Shown in pieces: positions 49,611-58,374 of a stretch of 64,000 bases of DNA. The notes beneath the pieces were generated by a model. It had not been told where the DNA came from, did not search any database, and worked only from the letters and a program-made list of their open reading frames with translations. The position numbers and the translations under genes were made by a program. Location of the stretch: positions 1-64,000 of the forward strand of contig NZ_JAHLME010000008.1 in assembly GCF_018919395.1 (NCBI RefSeq), read 5' to 3'. Numbering within the stretch: position 1 is the stretch's first letter; every line of letters begins with the position of its first letter. This DNA comes from Geomonas azotofigens. GTDB taxonomy: Bacteria > Desulfobacterota > Desulfuromonadia > Geobacterales > Geobacteraceae.

Positions 49611-50789
49611 ATGAAACGGCTGCTCATAAAAATAACGCTGCTGGCAGCGCCCTACGCCTTGTACCTGGCCCTTCCGTTTTGGATGCTGCTCGGGACCGGG
49701 GAGTTCCGCTTCAACGTCGACGAGATGGTGGGGCGCGCGGTGAGCGGGACCCCTCAACTGGTCGGTTTCCGGTTCAACGAGTCCCCCTACAAGTATCTCA
49801 AGCTGAGAACGCTGTCCGCACTCCCCCGCAGGGATGTGGTCGCCCTGGGGTCGTCGCGCGTGCTCCAGTTCCGGGACAGGATGTTCACTCCCGCCACGTT
49901 TTACAACGCCGGCTATACCATTACCTCCATCCCCCACTTTTTAGCCTTCGTCTCCGCGTTACCTGAAGACAGGCTCCCGAAGACGCTGATCGTGGGGCTT
50001 GACCAGTGGATGTTCAACAAAAAGGCCGACTCCCTGGACTCGGCATCGGCCAAGGTCAACTTCACCACGTATGAGCAGATGGATTTCGTATCCGTCTTCA
50101 ACGCCTCGGACAAGATCTACAAGAAGGTTTTCGACGGGTCGCTGCGGCTTGGCGAGGTCCCGCCGACGGGGACGGCCGTGTGCGGCAAGGGTGCCGGCGC
50201 GGCGCCGCTCACCGAGGTGGGCTTCAACGCCTGCGCCAACAAGACCGGTTTCCTGAACGACGGCAGCATGCATTACGGCGGCCAGATCGAAAAGCTGGTG
50301 GCCGGCGACAAGTCTGCCGACGACTACCAGTTCAGGAACACTCTGAAAAAGATCGAAAAGGGAGACACCAAGTTCAGTCATGGCGACCGGATCAATCCTG
50401 AAGCGGTGCGCCAACTGAGGCCGTTTCTCGAATTCTGCCGCAAGAAAAACATTCGCGTGGTGGCCTTCCTGCCGCCGTTTTCCGATACTGCCTACCGCGC
50501 CATGCTCGGCAGCGGCAAGTTCCAGTACCTGGAGCAGTTGGCACCTGCCTTGGCGCCCGTGCTTCAGGAATACGGCCACGAGTTTTACGACTTCAGCAGC
50601 GTCAGCCGCGCCGGTTCCACGGACCTGGAGGCGATCGATGGCTTTCATGGCAGTGAGTCGGTGTATCTCAACATGTTGATCAGGATGCTCGAAGGCGGAT
50701 CGGCCTTGAATAGCGTTTGCGACCTCAAGGCTTTGCGTGAGACGGCTGGACACAAGAAGAACAGGTATTTGGCCTATGACATGTACTGA
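49611..50789 (+). CDS. Membrane-anchored SGNH-like protein, DltD/AlgX-like partner of the MBOAT
   Basis: 392 aa. One N-terminal membrane helix (about 5-28), the remainder periplasmic. VVALGSSRVLQF (about 80-91) looks like the SGNH block I serine (GSSR), and DGFHGSES near residue 345 could give the Asp-His pair. Four cysteines in the middle part (for example TAVCGKG and NACANKTG) may form disulfides. Such proteins pass acyl groups from the MBOAT to the final acceptor. 13 nt after the MBOAT gene. Confidence 0.75.
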   Translation: MKRLLIKITLLAAPYALYLALPFWMLLGTGEFRFNVDEMVGRAVSGTPQLVGFRFNESPYKYLKLRTLSALPRRDVVALGSSRVLQFRDRMFTPATFYNAGYTITSIPHFLAFVSALPEDRLPKTLIVGLDQWMFNKKADSLDSASAKVNFTTYEQMDFVSVFNASDKIYKKVFDGSLRLGEVPPTGTAVCGKGAGAAPLTEVGFNACANKTGFLNDGSMHYGGQIEKLVAGDKSADDYQFRNTLKKIEKGDTKFSHGDRINPEAVRQLRPFLEFCRKKNIRVVAFLPPFSDTAYRAMLGSGKFQYLEQLAPALAPVLQEYGHEFYDFSSVSRAGSTDLEAIDGFHGSESVYLNMLIRMLEGGSALNSVCDLKALRETAGHKKNRYLAYDMY

Positions 50790-50815
50790 AAGGCATTGAC
50801 GGGCAATACTTGCAC

Positions 50816-50853
50816 AAAAGGCGAGGGGGATGCTGTCCTTACTCGCTTTTTTG
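50816..50853 (+). terminator. Possible terminator after the ACP-MBOAT-SGNH triad
   Basis: AAAAGGCGAG and CTCGCTTTTTT flank a 15-nt segment that can pair further inside. Short stem, good T run. The 50790-50992 gap otherwise shows no gene I can support. Confidence 0.45.
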
Positions 50854-50992
50854 TGGCGTTTCTGCTATGTTGTGCGTTGTTTTGCCCGGAGCCTGCCTGG
50901 AAGGCTCGGGACGCGGTCAGAGTAGTAGGCGGGGACGGCGCTGCCGCCCGGCCTGAAAAGATATTCATCGAAATTACGAGCGAGGGACGAAC

Positions 50993-52003
50993 GTGTTAAA
51001 AAATCGCAGCATTCTGGTTACCGGTGGCACCGGGTCGTTTGGCAAGAAATTCGTGGAAACCATTCTCACGGCGTATCCGGAGATCGAGCGGGTGGTGGTC
51101 TACTCCCGTGACGAACTGAAGCAGTTCGAGATGTCGCAGCAGTTCTCCCACGACAAGTACAAGCAGATCCGCTACTTCATCGGCGATGTCCGCGACCGCG
51201 AGCGCCTGGCCAAGGCCATGGAAGGGATCGACATCGTCATCCATGCCGCCGCGCTCAAACAGGTCCCGGCCTGTGAGTACAACCCGTTCGAGGCGATCAA
51301 GACCAACATCCACGGTGCTCAGAACGTGATCGAAGCGGCCATCGAGCGCGGCGTGAAGCAGGTCGTCGCCCTTTCCACCGACAAGGCTGCCGCCCCGATC
51401 AACCTCTACGGCGCCACCAAGCTCTGCTCCGACAAGCTCTTCGTCGCCGCCAACAACTTCAAGGGAAAGCACGACATCAAGTTCTCCGTGGTCCGCTACG
51501 GCAACGTCATGGGGAGCCGCGGTTCCGTCATCCCGTTCTTCATGAATAAAAAGAGCTCCGGCGTCCTCCCGATCACCGACGAGCGCATGACCCGCTTCAA
51601 CATCACCCTCGAGGACGGCGTCAAGCTGGTGCTCTACGCGCTGGAAAACATGTGGGGCGGCGAGATCTTCGTCCCCAAGATCCCGAGCTACCGCATCAAC
51701 GACATCGCCGAGGCGATCGGCCCCAACTGCAAGCGCGAAGTGGTGGGCATCCGCCCGGGCGAGAAACTGCACGAAGAGATGATCACCATGACCGACGCCA
51801 TCTCCACGGTCGAATTCGAGAAGTACTTCGTCATCCTCCCCTCCATCCCGCTTTGGGACGTGGACAAGTTCGCCGCCGCCTTCAACGGCAAGCTCTGCCA
51901 GGACGGGTTCTGCTACAACTCCGGCACCAACAGCGAGTGGCTGGGCGTCGAGGAGCTGCGCGAACTGATCAAGGAACACGTCGACCCGAACTTCACCTAC
52001 TAG
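50993..52003 (+). CDS. pseB: UDP-N-acetylglucosamine 4,6-dehydratase (inverting), pseudaminic acid pathway
   Basis: 336 aa from GTG 50993 (GAGGGA upstream). First step to pseudaminic acid. Rossmann GGTGSFGKKF, STDKAAAPINLYGATKLCSD with the YxxxK pair, RYGNVMGSRGSVIPFF and VGIRPGEKLHEEMI are typical of PseB. Opens the pse operon. Confidence 0.95.
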   Translation: MLKNRSILVTGGTGSFGKKFVETILTAYPEIERVVVYSRDELKQFEMSQQFSHDKYKQIRYFIGDVRDRERLAKAMEGIDIVIHAAALKQVPACEYNPFEAIKTNIHGAQNVIEAAIERGVKQVVALSTDKAAAPINLYGATKLCSDKLFVAANNFKGKHDIKFSVVRYGNVMGSRGSVIPFFMNKKSSGVLPITDERMTRFNITLEDGVKLVLYALENMWGGEIFVPKIPSYRINDIAEAIGPNCKREVVGIRPGEKLHEEMITMTDAISTVEFEKYFVILPSIPLWDVDKFAAAFNGKLCQDGFCYNSGTNSEWLGVEELRELIKEHVDPNFTY

Positions 52004-52013
52004 GAGGCAGGGC

Positions 52014-53183
52014 GTGAAACAGGCACCGATCCCCTACGGCCGGCAGTCCATCTCTGAGGCCGACATCCAGGCGGTTGTTGACGTCCTGCGTTCCGACTGG
52101 CTGACGCAAGGGCCGTCCATCGAAGCCTTCGAGCAGGCGGTGGCGCAGTATTGCGGCGCGAAGTACGCGGTGGCCGTCAACAGCGCCACCTCCGCCCTGC
52201 ACATCGCCTGCCTCGCCGCGGATCTCGACGAGGGGGACACCCTCTGGACCACCCCGAACACCTTCGTCGCCTCGGCCAACTGCGGCCTGTACTGCGGCGC
52301 CGGTGTCGACTTCGTGGACATCGACCCGAAGACCTACAACCTCTCCGCGACCGAGCTGGAAAAAAAGCTGGTAAAGGCCAAGGCGACCTGCAAGCTCCCC
52401 AAGGTGGTGGTCCCGGTACACTTCTCCGGCCAGCCCTGCGAGATGGACAGGATCGCCGCGCTCTCCCGCGAGTACGGCTTCACCGTCATCGAGGACGCCT
52501 CCCACGCCATCGGCGGCAAGTACCAGGGGGAGCCCATCGGCGGCTGCCGGTTCTCCGACATGACCGTGTTCAGCTTCCACCCGGTGAAGATCATCACCAC
52601 CGCGGAAGGCGGCATGGTGCTCACCAACCGCAAGGAACTCTACGACCGCTTGATCCGCCTGAGAAGCCACGGCATCACCCGCGACCCCGCCTTCATGGAG
52701 TGGGAGAGCGACGGCCCGTGGTACTACCAGCAGATCGAGCTCGGCTTCAACTACCGTATCACCGACCTGCAGGCCGCCCTCGGCCTTAGCCAGATGAGCC
52801 GGCTGGACGAGTTCGTGGCGGCGCGGCACCGCCTGGCGGCCCGCTACGACGAGCTCCTGGCCGACCTCCCGGTGGTCACCCCGTACCAGCACCCGGACAG
52901 CTATTCCGGCCTGCACCTCTACGTGATCCGGCTCGAGCTGGACCGGATCTCCAAGAGCCACCGCGAGGTGTTCGAGTCGCTCAGGGCGCAGGGGATCCTG
53001 GTCAACCTGCACTACATACCGGTGCACACCCAGCCTTACTACCGGCGCCTGGGGTTCACGCCGGGCGACTTCCCCGAGTCCGAGCGCTACTACGCCGAGG
53101 CCATCAGCCTTCCCATGTTCTCGAGCCTCAGCGACGAGCAGCAGGATAGGGTGGTCGCGGCGCTCAAAGAGGCGCTGTCGTGA
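52014..53183 (+). CDS. pseC: UDP-4-amino-4,6-dideoxy-N-acetyl-beta-L-altrosamine transaminase
   Basis: 389 aa from GTG 52014 (AGGAGG upstream). PLP sugar aminotransferase of the DegT family: IPYGRQSISEADIQAV start, NSATSALHIACLA, EDASHAIGGKYQGEPIG, and the PLP lysine in FSFHPVKIITTAEGG. Aminates the PseB product at C4. Overlaps pseF by 4 nt. Confidence 0.95.
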   Translation: MKQAPIPYGRQSISEADIQAVVDVLRSDWLTQGPSIEAFEQAVAQYCGAKYAVAVNSATSALHIACLAADLDEGDTLWTTPNTFVASANCGLYCGAGVDFVDIDPKTYNLSATELEKKLVKAKATCKLPKVVVPVHFSGQPCEMDRIAALSREYGFTVIEDASHAIGGKYQGEPIGGCRFSDMTVFSFHPVKIITTAEGGMVLTNRKELYDRLIRLRSHGITRDPAFMEWESDGPWYYQQIELGFNYRITDLQAALGLSQMSRLDEFVAARHRLAARYDELLADLPVVTPYQHPDSYSGLHLYVIRLELDRISKSHREVFESLRAQGILVNLHYIPVHTQPYYRRLGFTPGDFPESERYYAEAISLPMFSSLSDEQQDRVVAALKEALS

Positions 53184-53875
53184 ACGTAGCCGTCATCCCG
53201 GCCCGGGGCGGCAGCAAGCGCATCCCCCGCAAGAACATCAAGGAATTCTGCGGCAAGCCGATGATCGCCTGGTCCATCGAGGCGGCGCTTGAAAGCGGCT
53301 GCTTCAGCCGGGTGCTGGTTTCCACCGACGACGCCGAAATCGCCGAGGTGGCCCGGAAGTTCGGGGCGGAGGTTCCTTTCCTGCGTCCCGCCGAGCTTTC
53401 CGACGATCACACCGGCACCATCCCCGTGATCCGCCACGCCGTGGAGTGGGTCGCCAACGAGGGCGAGCGCCCCGAGTACGCCTGCTGCATCTACGCCACC
53501 GCCCCCTTCGTGACCCCGGCGGATCTCAAACGCGGCCTCGATCTGATCAAGAAGGCCGGCTGCTCCTACGCCTTCTCGGTGACGAGCTACCCCTTCCCGA
53601 TCCAGCGCGCCATCCGGATCGACGGCAACGGCCGCGTCGGGATGTTCGATCCCGCCCAGTTCACCACCCGCTCCCAAGACCTCGAAGAGGCCTTCCACGA
53701 CGCGGGGCAGTTCTACTGGGGGAGCGCCGATGCCTGGATCGCCGAGGAGAAGATCTTCTCGGAAAAGGCGGTCCCCGTTCTTTTGCCCCGCCACCAGGTC
53801 CAGGACATCGATACCCTGGAAGACTGGCACCGCGCCGAGCTGATGTTCCGGGCCTGGCGCGCAGAGGACAAGTAA
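53180..53875 (+). CDS. pseF: Pseudaminic acid cytidylyltransferase
   Basis: 231 aa from GTG 53180. Activates pseudaminic acid to CMP-Pse. IPARGGSKRIPRKNIKEFCGKPMI is the CMP-sialate synthetase signature, with STDDAEIAEVA and a C-terminal QVQDIDTLEDWHRAELMF. PseF rather than NeuA by its pse neighbours. Confidence 0.94.
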   Translation: MNVAVIPARGGSKRIPRKNIKEFCGKPMIAWSIEAALESGCFSRVLVSTDDAEIAEVARKFGAEVPFLRPAELSDDHTGTIPVIRHAVEWVANEGERPEYACCIYATAPFVTPADLKRGLDLIKKAGCSYAFSVTSYPFPIQRAIRIDGNGRVGMFDPAQFTTRSQDLEEAFHDAGQFYWGSADAWIAEEKIFSEKAVPVLLPRHQVQDIDTLEDWHRAELMFRAWRAEDK

Positions 53876-53894
53876 AAAACCATCGAGGTGACAG

Positions 53895-54455
53895 ATGCGC
53901 CCTGAAGAGTTCAACCTGCGCCCCATCGAAGAGCGTGACCTCGACCTGGTCCTCTCCTGGCGCAACTCCGAGCGCGTGCGCTCCTACATGTACACCGACC
54001 ACCTGATCGCCCCCGAGGAGCACCGGGCCTGGTTCGCCCGGAGCCGCGACGCGGAATTCCCCGCCACCCTCATCTTCGAGTACCAGGGGCGGCCGGTCGG
54101 GCTGAAGAGCTTCAACCAGATCGACCGCCACTCCAACCGCTGCCACTGGGGTTTTTACCTGGGGGACCTGGAGCTGCCGCGCGGCTGCGGCACGGTGATG
54201 GGTTTTCTGGCGCAGGAGTACATCTTCGAGCGGCAGGGGTTCCGAAAGCTCTGCGCCGAGGCGTTCGCCTTCAACGAGGGGAGCATCAAGTACCACACCC
54301 GCCTGGGCTTCGCGCAGGAGGGACGCCTGGTGCGGCACGTGCTGAAGAACGGGTGCTACGAGGACGTGGTCGTCTTCGGCACGTTCAAAGAGAACTGGCT
54401 CGCCAACAAGGAAGCGTTGGCGGCAAAGATATTCCGGGAGGACGCAGCACAATGA
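53895..54455 (+). CDS. pseH: UDP-4-amino-sugar N-acetyltransferase PseH (GNAT)
   Basis: 186 aa GNAT fold. LRPIEERDLDLVLSWRNSERVRSYMY at the start and GTVMGFLAQEYIFERQGFRKLCAEAFAFNEGSIKYHTRLGF-type acetyl-CoA and C-terminal regions match PseH. Acetylates the 4-amino group. Overlaps pseI by 4 nt (ATGA). Confidence 0.9.
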   Translation: MRPEEFNLRPIEERDLDLVLSWRNSERVRSYMYTDHLIAPEEHRAWFARSRDAEFPATLIFEYQGRPVGLKSFNQIDRHSNRCHWGFYLGDLELPRGCGTVMGFLAQEYIFERQGFRKLCAEAFAFNEGSIKYHTRLGFAQEGRLVRHVLKNGCYEDVVVFGTFKENWLANKEALAAKIFREDAAQ

Positions 54456-55510
54456 GTTCTATCCAGATCGGCGGCAGGTTCATCGGCCCGGATCACGCGC
54501 CGTTCATCATCGCGGAGATGTCGGGCAACCACAACCAGTCCCTGGAGCGGGCCCTGGAGATCGTCGAGGCCGCGGCCGCTTCCGGCGCGCACGCCCTGAA
54601 GCTGCAGACCTACACCGCCGACACCATGACCCTGGACATCAAGGAGGGGGAGTTCTTCATCGAGGACCCCAAGAGCCTCTGGAAGGGGCGCTCCCTGTAC
54701 GACCTGTACCAGGAGGCGCACACCCCGTGGGAGTGGCACAAGCCGATCTTCGACCGCTGCCGCGAGCTTGGCCTCATCTGCTTCAGCACCCCCTTCGACG
54801 CGACCTCGGTCGAGTTCCTGGAGGAGCTGGACGCGCCTTGCTACAAGATCGCTTCCTTCGAGAACACCGACCTGCCGCTGATCCGCACGGTGGCGGCCAC
54901 CGGGAAGCCGGTCATCATCTCCACCGGCATGGCGAGCCTCGCCGAACTGGACGAGACCGTGCGCGCGGCGCGCGAGGCGGGGTGCCGCGACCTGGTGCTC
55001 CTCAAGTGCACCAGCACCTACCCGAGCACCCCGGAAAACACCAACGCGCGCACCATCCCGCACCTGAAGGAACTCTTTAACTGCGAGATCGGGCTCTCCG
55101 ACCACTCGATGGGGGTCGGGGTCTCGGTAGCGGCGGTGGCCCTCGGCGCCACGGTGATCGAAAAGCACTTCACCCTGCGCCGCGCCGACGGCGGGGTCGA
55201 TTCCACCTTTTCGCTGGAGCCGGAGGAGCTGAAGAGCCTGGTGGTCGAGACCGAGCGCGCCTGGCAGTCGCTGGGAACGATCAGCTACGGCCCGACCGAG
55301 AAGGAGAAGAAGTCGCTGGTGTTCCGGCGCTCGCTCTACGTGGTCGAGGACGTCAAGGCGGGCGAGCCGTTCACCGAGAAGAACGTCCGCGCCATCCGGC
55401 CCGGCAACGGCCTTCCCACCAAGTACCTGGGGACCTTCCTGGGCAAGCGGGCCGCCACCGACATCCGCAGGGGGACGCCGCTCTCCTTCGACCTTTTGGG
55501 CGGGGCCTAG
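54452..55510 (+). CDS. pseI: Pseudaminic acid synthase
   Basis: 352 aa from ATG 54452; the frame extends upstream inside pseH. Condenses the 2,4-diacetamido sugar with phosphoenolpyruvate. NeuB-type barrel: FIIAEMSGNHNQSLERAL, KLQTYTADTMTL, STPFDATSVEFL, STGMASLAEL, KCTSTYPSTPE, IGLSDHSMG. C-terminal antifreeze-like SAF domain (about 290-350). MSGNHNQ fits PseI. Confidence 0.95.
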   Translation: MSSIQIGGRFIGPDHAPFIIAEMSGNHNQSLERALEIVEAAAASGAHALKLQTYTADTMTLDIKEGEFFIEDPKSLWKGRSLYDLYQEAHTPWEWHKPIFDRCRELGLICFSTPFDATSVEFLEELDAPCYKIASFENTDLPLIRTVAATGKPVIISTGMASLAELDETVRAAREAGCRDLVLLKCTSTYPSTPENTNARTIPHLKELFNCEIGLSDHSMGVGVSVAAVALGATVIEKHFTLRRADGGVDSTFSLEPEELKSLVVETERAWQSLGTISYGPTEKEKKSLVFRRSLYVVEDVKAGEPFTEKNVRAIRPGNGLPTKYLGTFLGKRAATDIRRGTPLSFDLLGGA

Positions 55511-55577
55511 CGCTGAGAGGTTTTTCCGCTGCGGATCATGCTGCAGCAGATGTTAATTAAAGAAGAGGTTTTTCCGA

Positions 55578-57056
55578 ATGGCAATGCGACTGCTGTGCGT
55601 CTCCACATCTAAGAACACCAGCGTGATCTTGCAGAAGATCATGGACCAGTACCGGGATGAGGTCGAGTTCCTGCTGCACGTCGGCGACAAGGACTCCGAT
55701 CTCAAGGCCTCGTCCATGACCCGGATGACGAGGACCAGGGCGGTCGGCAAGACCCATGTCATGGATGGGCAGAAGTTCAACGGCCTGCTGCACTCGGTGA
55801 TCACCCGTGACGACTTCGAGAAGGACATCTCCATTTTCATCGATCACCTGCATCGCAGGGACGAAAAATTCTGCTATAAATCTCACAATCTGGCTTGCAT
55901 GCAGGATTACCTGGATTACTACTACATCCTGTTCGACGTCATGGCGGAGAAGGTGATCGAGAACAACATCACCCACATGCTGTTCTTCAACGTCCCGCAC
56001 CTGGCCTACGACACCATCCTCTACCAGATCGGCAAGAGCCTCGGGTTGAAGATCGTGATCGTGACCCAGTCCCTGTTCCCGAACAAGTACTTCTCCATGC
56101 CCTCCATGGACGCCTACGGCAGCTTCGAACCGAAGCGGCACCAGGCGCCGCCGGCGCACATCGAGAAGAACAAGGAAATCGACCTCTTCTACATGAAGAA
56201 CGTGAAGCAGGAGCAGGGGGAGACCGGGAAGATCACGGCCAAGGCCATCGGCCACATCCTCTCGTTTTTGGCCATCAAGAAGCCCTCGTACCTGGCGAAC
56301 CCCGTCAAGCTGTACGACATTCTGAAGCGCACCAACGACATCTACCGGCGGCTGCCCAAGTGGCGCGACCCGTTCGCACGGTTCTTCCATGTCAACGAGC
56401 TGGAGTACTTCGAGCACATCATCCAGTACGAGAAGGCGGAATACGACCTGGACGTCCCCTTCGTCTACTTCCCGCTGCAACTGCAGCCGGAGATGACCAC
56501 CTCGGCGCTGGGCGGCTACTTCCGGGACCAGGCGCTCGCCATCGAGTGCCTGGCCAGCATCCTGCCGGACAACGTGAAGATCTACGTCAAGGAGAACCCG
56601 AAGCAGGGGGCCTACAACAGGGGGCCGCTCTTCTACCACCGCCTGCGGCGCATCAAGAACGTGGTGGTGCTCCCCTCGTTCGCCAACACCCATACCCTGA
56701 CCGACCGCTCCCTCTTCGTCTGCACCATCACCGGCACCGTCGGCTGGGAGGCGCTCGTCAAGGGGAAGAAGGCGCTCATCTTCGGCAACACCTGGTACCA
56801 GTCCTTCCCCGGCGTGTTCAAGTACGGGGAGGCTACCAGCTATGACGAGATCATGAACTACCGGATCGACCACGCGGAACTGGAGCAGGCCTTCGGGGCG
56901 CTCCTCTCCCAGTGCCACGACGGCGTGGTGGACCGGCACTACACCAAGCTGGTTCCCGACTACAGTCCTGAAAAGAACGACGAAGGTGTCTGCACGCTCC
57001 TGATGGACCTTCTCAAGGGGAAGGCGGACTTCACCTTCGGCTCCCGCCCGGCGTAA
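55578..57056 (+). CDS. KpsC/KpsS-like glycosyltransferase of capsule type
   Basis: 492 aa, soluble. The C-terminal half (about 290-430) has FVYFPLQLQPEMTTSA, VKIYVKENPKQ, FANTHTLTDRSLFVCTITGTVGWEALVKGKKALIFGNTWY and a final region typical of the capsule polysaccharide synthesis family whose members transfer beta-Kdo from CMP-Kdo. Next to a CMP-pseudaminate pathway, it may transfer pseudaminic acid; that is inference. It is not PseG: the PseG motifs are absent. SD AAGAGG; a second ATG two codons later is possible. Confidence 0.8.
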   Translation: MAMRLLCVSTSKNTSVILQKIMDQYRDEVEFLLHVGDKDSDLKASSMTRMTRTRAVGKTHVMDGQKFNGLLHSVITRDDFEKDISIFIDHLHRRDEKFCYKSHNLACMQDYLDYYYILFDVMAEKVIENNITHMLFFNVPHLAYDTILYQIGKSLGLKIVIVTQSLFPNKYFSMPSMDAYGSFEPKRHQAPPAHIEKNKEIDLFYMKNVKQEQGETGKITAKAIGHILSFLAIKKPSYLANPVKLYDILKRTNDIYRRLPKWRDPFARFFHVNELEYFEHIIQYEKAEYDLDVPFVYFPLQLQPEMTTSALGGYFRDQALAIECLASILPDNVKIYVKENPKQGAYNRGPLFYHRLRRIKNVVVLPSFANTHTLTDRSLFVCTITGTVGWEALVKGKKALIFGNTWYQSFPGVFKYGEATSYDEIMNYRIDHAELEQAFGALLSQCHDGVVDRHYTKLVPDYSPEKNDEGVCTLLMDLLKGKADFTFGSRPA

Positions 57057-57103
57057 GGGCGGTAACAAGGCGCAGCCGCGGCAGCCGCGGCGCTCCATGC
57101 CAA

Positions 57104-57123
57104 ACGCCGGCCTTGGGCCGGCC
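57104..57123 (+). terminator. GC hairpin after the KpsC/S-like gene
   Basis: GCCGGCC / GGCCGGC with a 3-nt loop, followed by CTCCTGTT. The T run is weak, so it may only stabilise or pause. Confidence 0.35.
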
Positions 57124-57191
57124 TCCTGTTGCAGCCAGTACATTTTTGCCGTTCCAGAAATCTGGCCGCCCCCCGCGGCATAGGAGGAGTC

Positions 57192-58202
57192 ATGAGGAAG
57201 ATGCTGGTTACCGGTGCCGCCGGTTTCATCGGCTTTCACCTGAGCAAGAGGCTTTTGGCCGCCGGCGTCGAAGTGGTCGGCCTCGACAACCTGAACGACT
57301 ACTACGACGTCAACCTGAAGTACGGACGGCTGAAGCAGCTCGAAGAGACGCCCGGCTTCCGCTTCGTCAAGATGGAGCTCGCCGACCGGGAAGGGATGGC
57401 GGCCCTGTTCGAGCGCGAGCGCTTCGATGTCGTCGTTAACCTGGCCGCCCAGGCGGGTGTGCGCTACTCCCTGATCAATCCCTACGCCTACGTGGACAGC
57501 AACCTCTCCGGTTTCATGAACATCCTGGAAGGGTGCCGCCACCACGGGGTCAAGCACCTGGTGTACGCCTCCTCCAGTTCGGTGTACGGCGCCAACACCG
57601 CCATGCCTTTCTCCGTGCACCACAACGTCGACCATCCGGTCTCGCTCTACGCCGCCACCAAAAAGGCCAACGAGTTGATGGCCCACACCTATTCGAGCCT
57701 CTACGGCATCCCCACCACCGGCCTGCGCTTCTTCACCGTGTACGGACCCTGGGGGCGGCCGGACATGGCGCTCTTTTTGTTCACCAAGGCGATCCTCGAG
57801 GGGCGTCCCATCGACGTCTTCAACTACGGCAAGATGCAGCGCGACTTCACCTACGTCGACGACATCGTCGAGGGGGTCACCCGCGTCATCGACAAGGTGC
57901 CCGAGAAGGATTCCACCTGGAGCGGTGCCCATCCCGACCCGGGCACCAGCTACGCCCCCTACAAGATCTACAACATCGGCAACAACAATCCGGTCGAGCT
58001 CTTGAGGTTCATCGAGGTGCTGGAGCAGGCCCTGGGCAAGGAGGCGCAAAAGAACCTGCTCCCGATCCAGGCCGGCGACGTGCCCGCCACCTACGCCGAC
58101 GTGGACGACCTGATGCGGGACGTCGGTTTCCGCCCCGCCACCTCCATCGAGGACGGCATCAGCCGCTTCGTCGCCTGGTACCGCGAGTTTTACGGGATCT
58201 AA
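57192..58202 (+). CDS. NAD-dependent sugar epimerase, UDP-glucuronate 4-epimerase type
   Basis: 336 aa from ATG 57192 (TAGGAGG upstream; the frame extends to 57129). Extended [34 protein letters not shown] (the hallmark of UDP-GlcA 4-epimerases), [24 protein letters not shown] (YxxxK), and [16 protein letters not shown]. Likely makes UDP-galacturonate for surface polysaccharide. Substrate is by family; alternative UDP-hexose epimerase activity cannot be excluded. Confidence 0.88.
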   Translation: MRKMLVTGAAGFIGFHLSKRLLAAGVEVVGLDNLNDYYDVNLKYGRLKQLEETPGFRFVKMELADREGMAALFERERFDVVVNLAAQAGVRYSLINPYAYVDSNLSGFMNILEGCRHHGVKHLVYASSSSVYGANTAMPFSVHHNVDHPVSLYAATKKANELMAHTYSSLYGIPTTGLRFFTVYGPWGRPDMALFLFTKAILEGRPIDVFNYGKMQRDFTYVDDIVEGVTRVIDKVPEKDSTWSGAHPDPGTSYAPYKIYNIGNNNPVELLRFIEVLEQALGKEAQKNLLPIQAGDVPATYADVDDLMRDVGFRPATSIEDGISRFVAWYREFYGI

Positions 58203-58374
58203 AGAGAGGGGACTGGCTCCCCAGGTGCCTGTCCCCTTATCTTCCCTTCTCTTGTCAGGCTCTCCAGTCCCCTCTCCCTCCGGGAGAGGGGATGTAGATG
58301 CCTTTGGTGCAGAGGCAGTAGCTCACCCGCCTCCGCGCAGTTAACCACCACTAAAAGCTGCAGAAAGGATCGCT
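58203..58374. repeat. Intergenic region with a CCCCTCTCC...GGAGAGGGG palindrome
   Basis: 172 bp. CCCCTCTCCCTCCGGGAGAGGGG at 58269-58291 is a near-perfect palindrome of the same general kind as those at 26654 and 42896. No gene or promoter I can support. Confidence 0.5.

Noticed and set aside
50796..50999. 67-aa ORF before pseB with a hydrophobic stretch
   Set aside because: No SD, overlaps the pseB start and a possible terminator; the hydrophobic run could be chance.
55557..58049. 830-aa open frame on the minus strand across the KpsC/S-like and epimerase genes
   Set aside because: Shadow of two well supported plus-strand genes; Val/His/Leu/Asp-rich with no motif.
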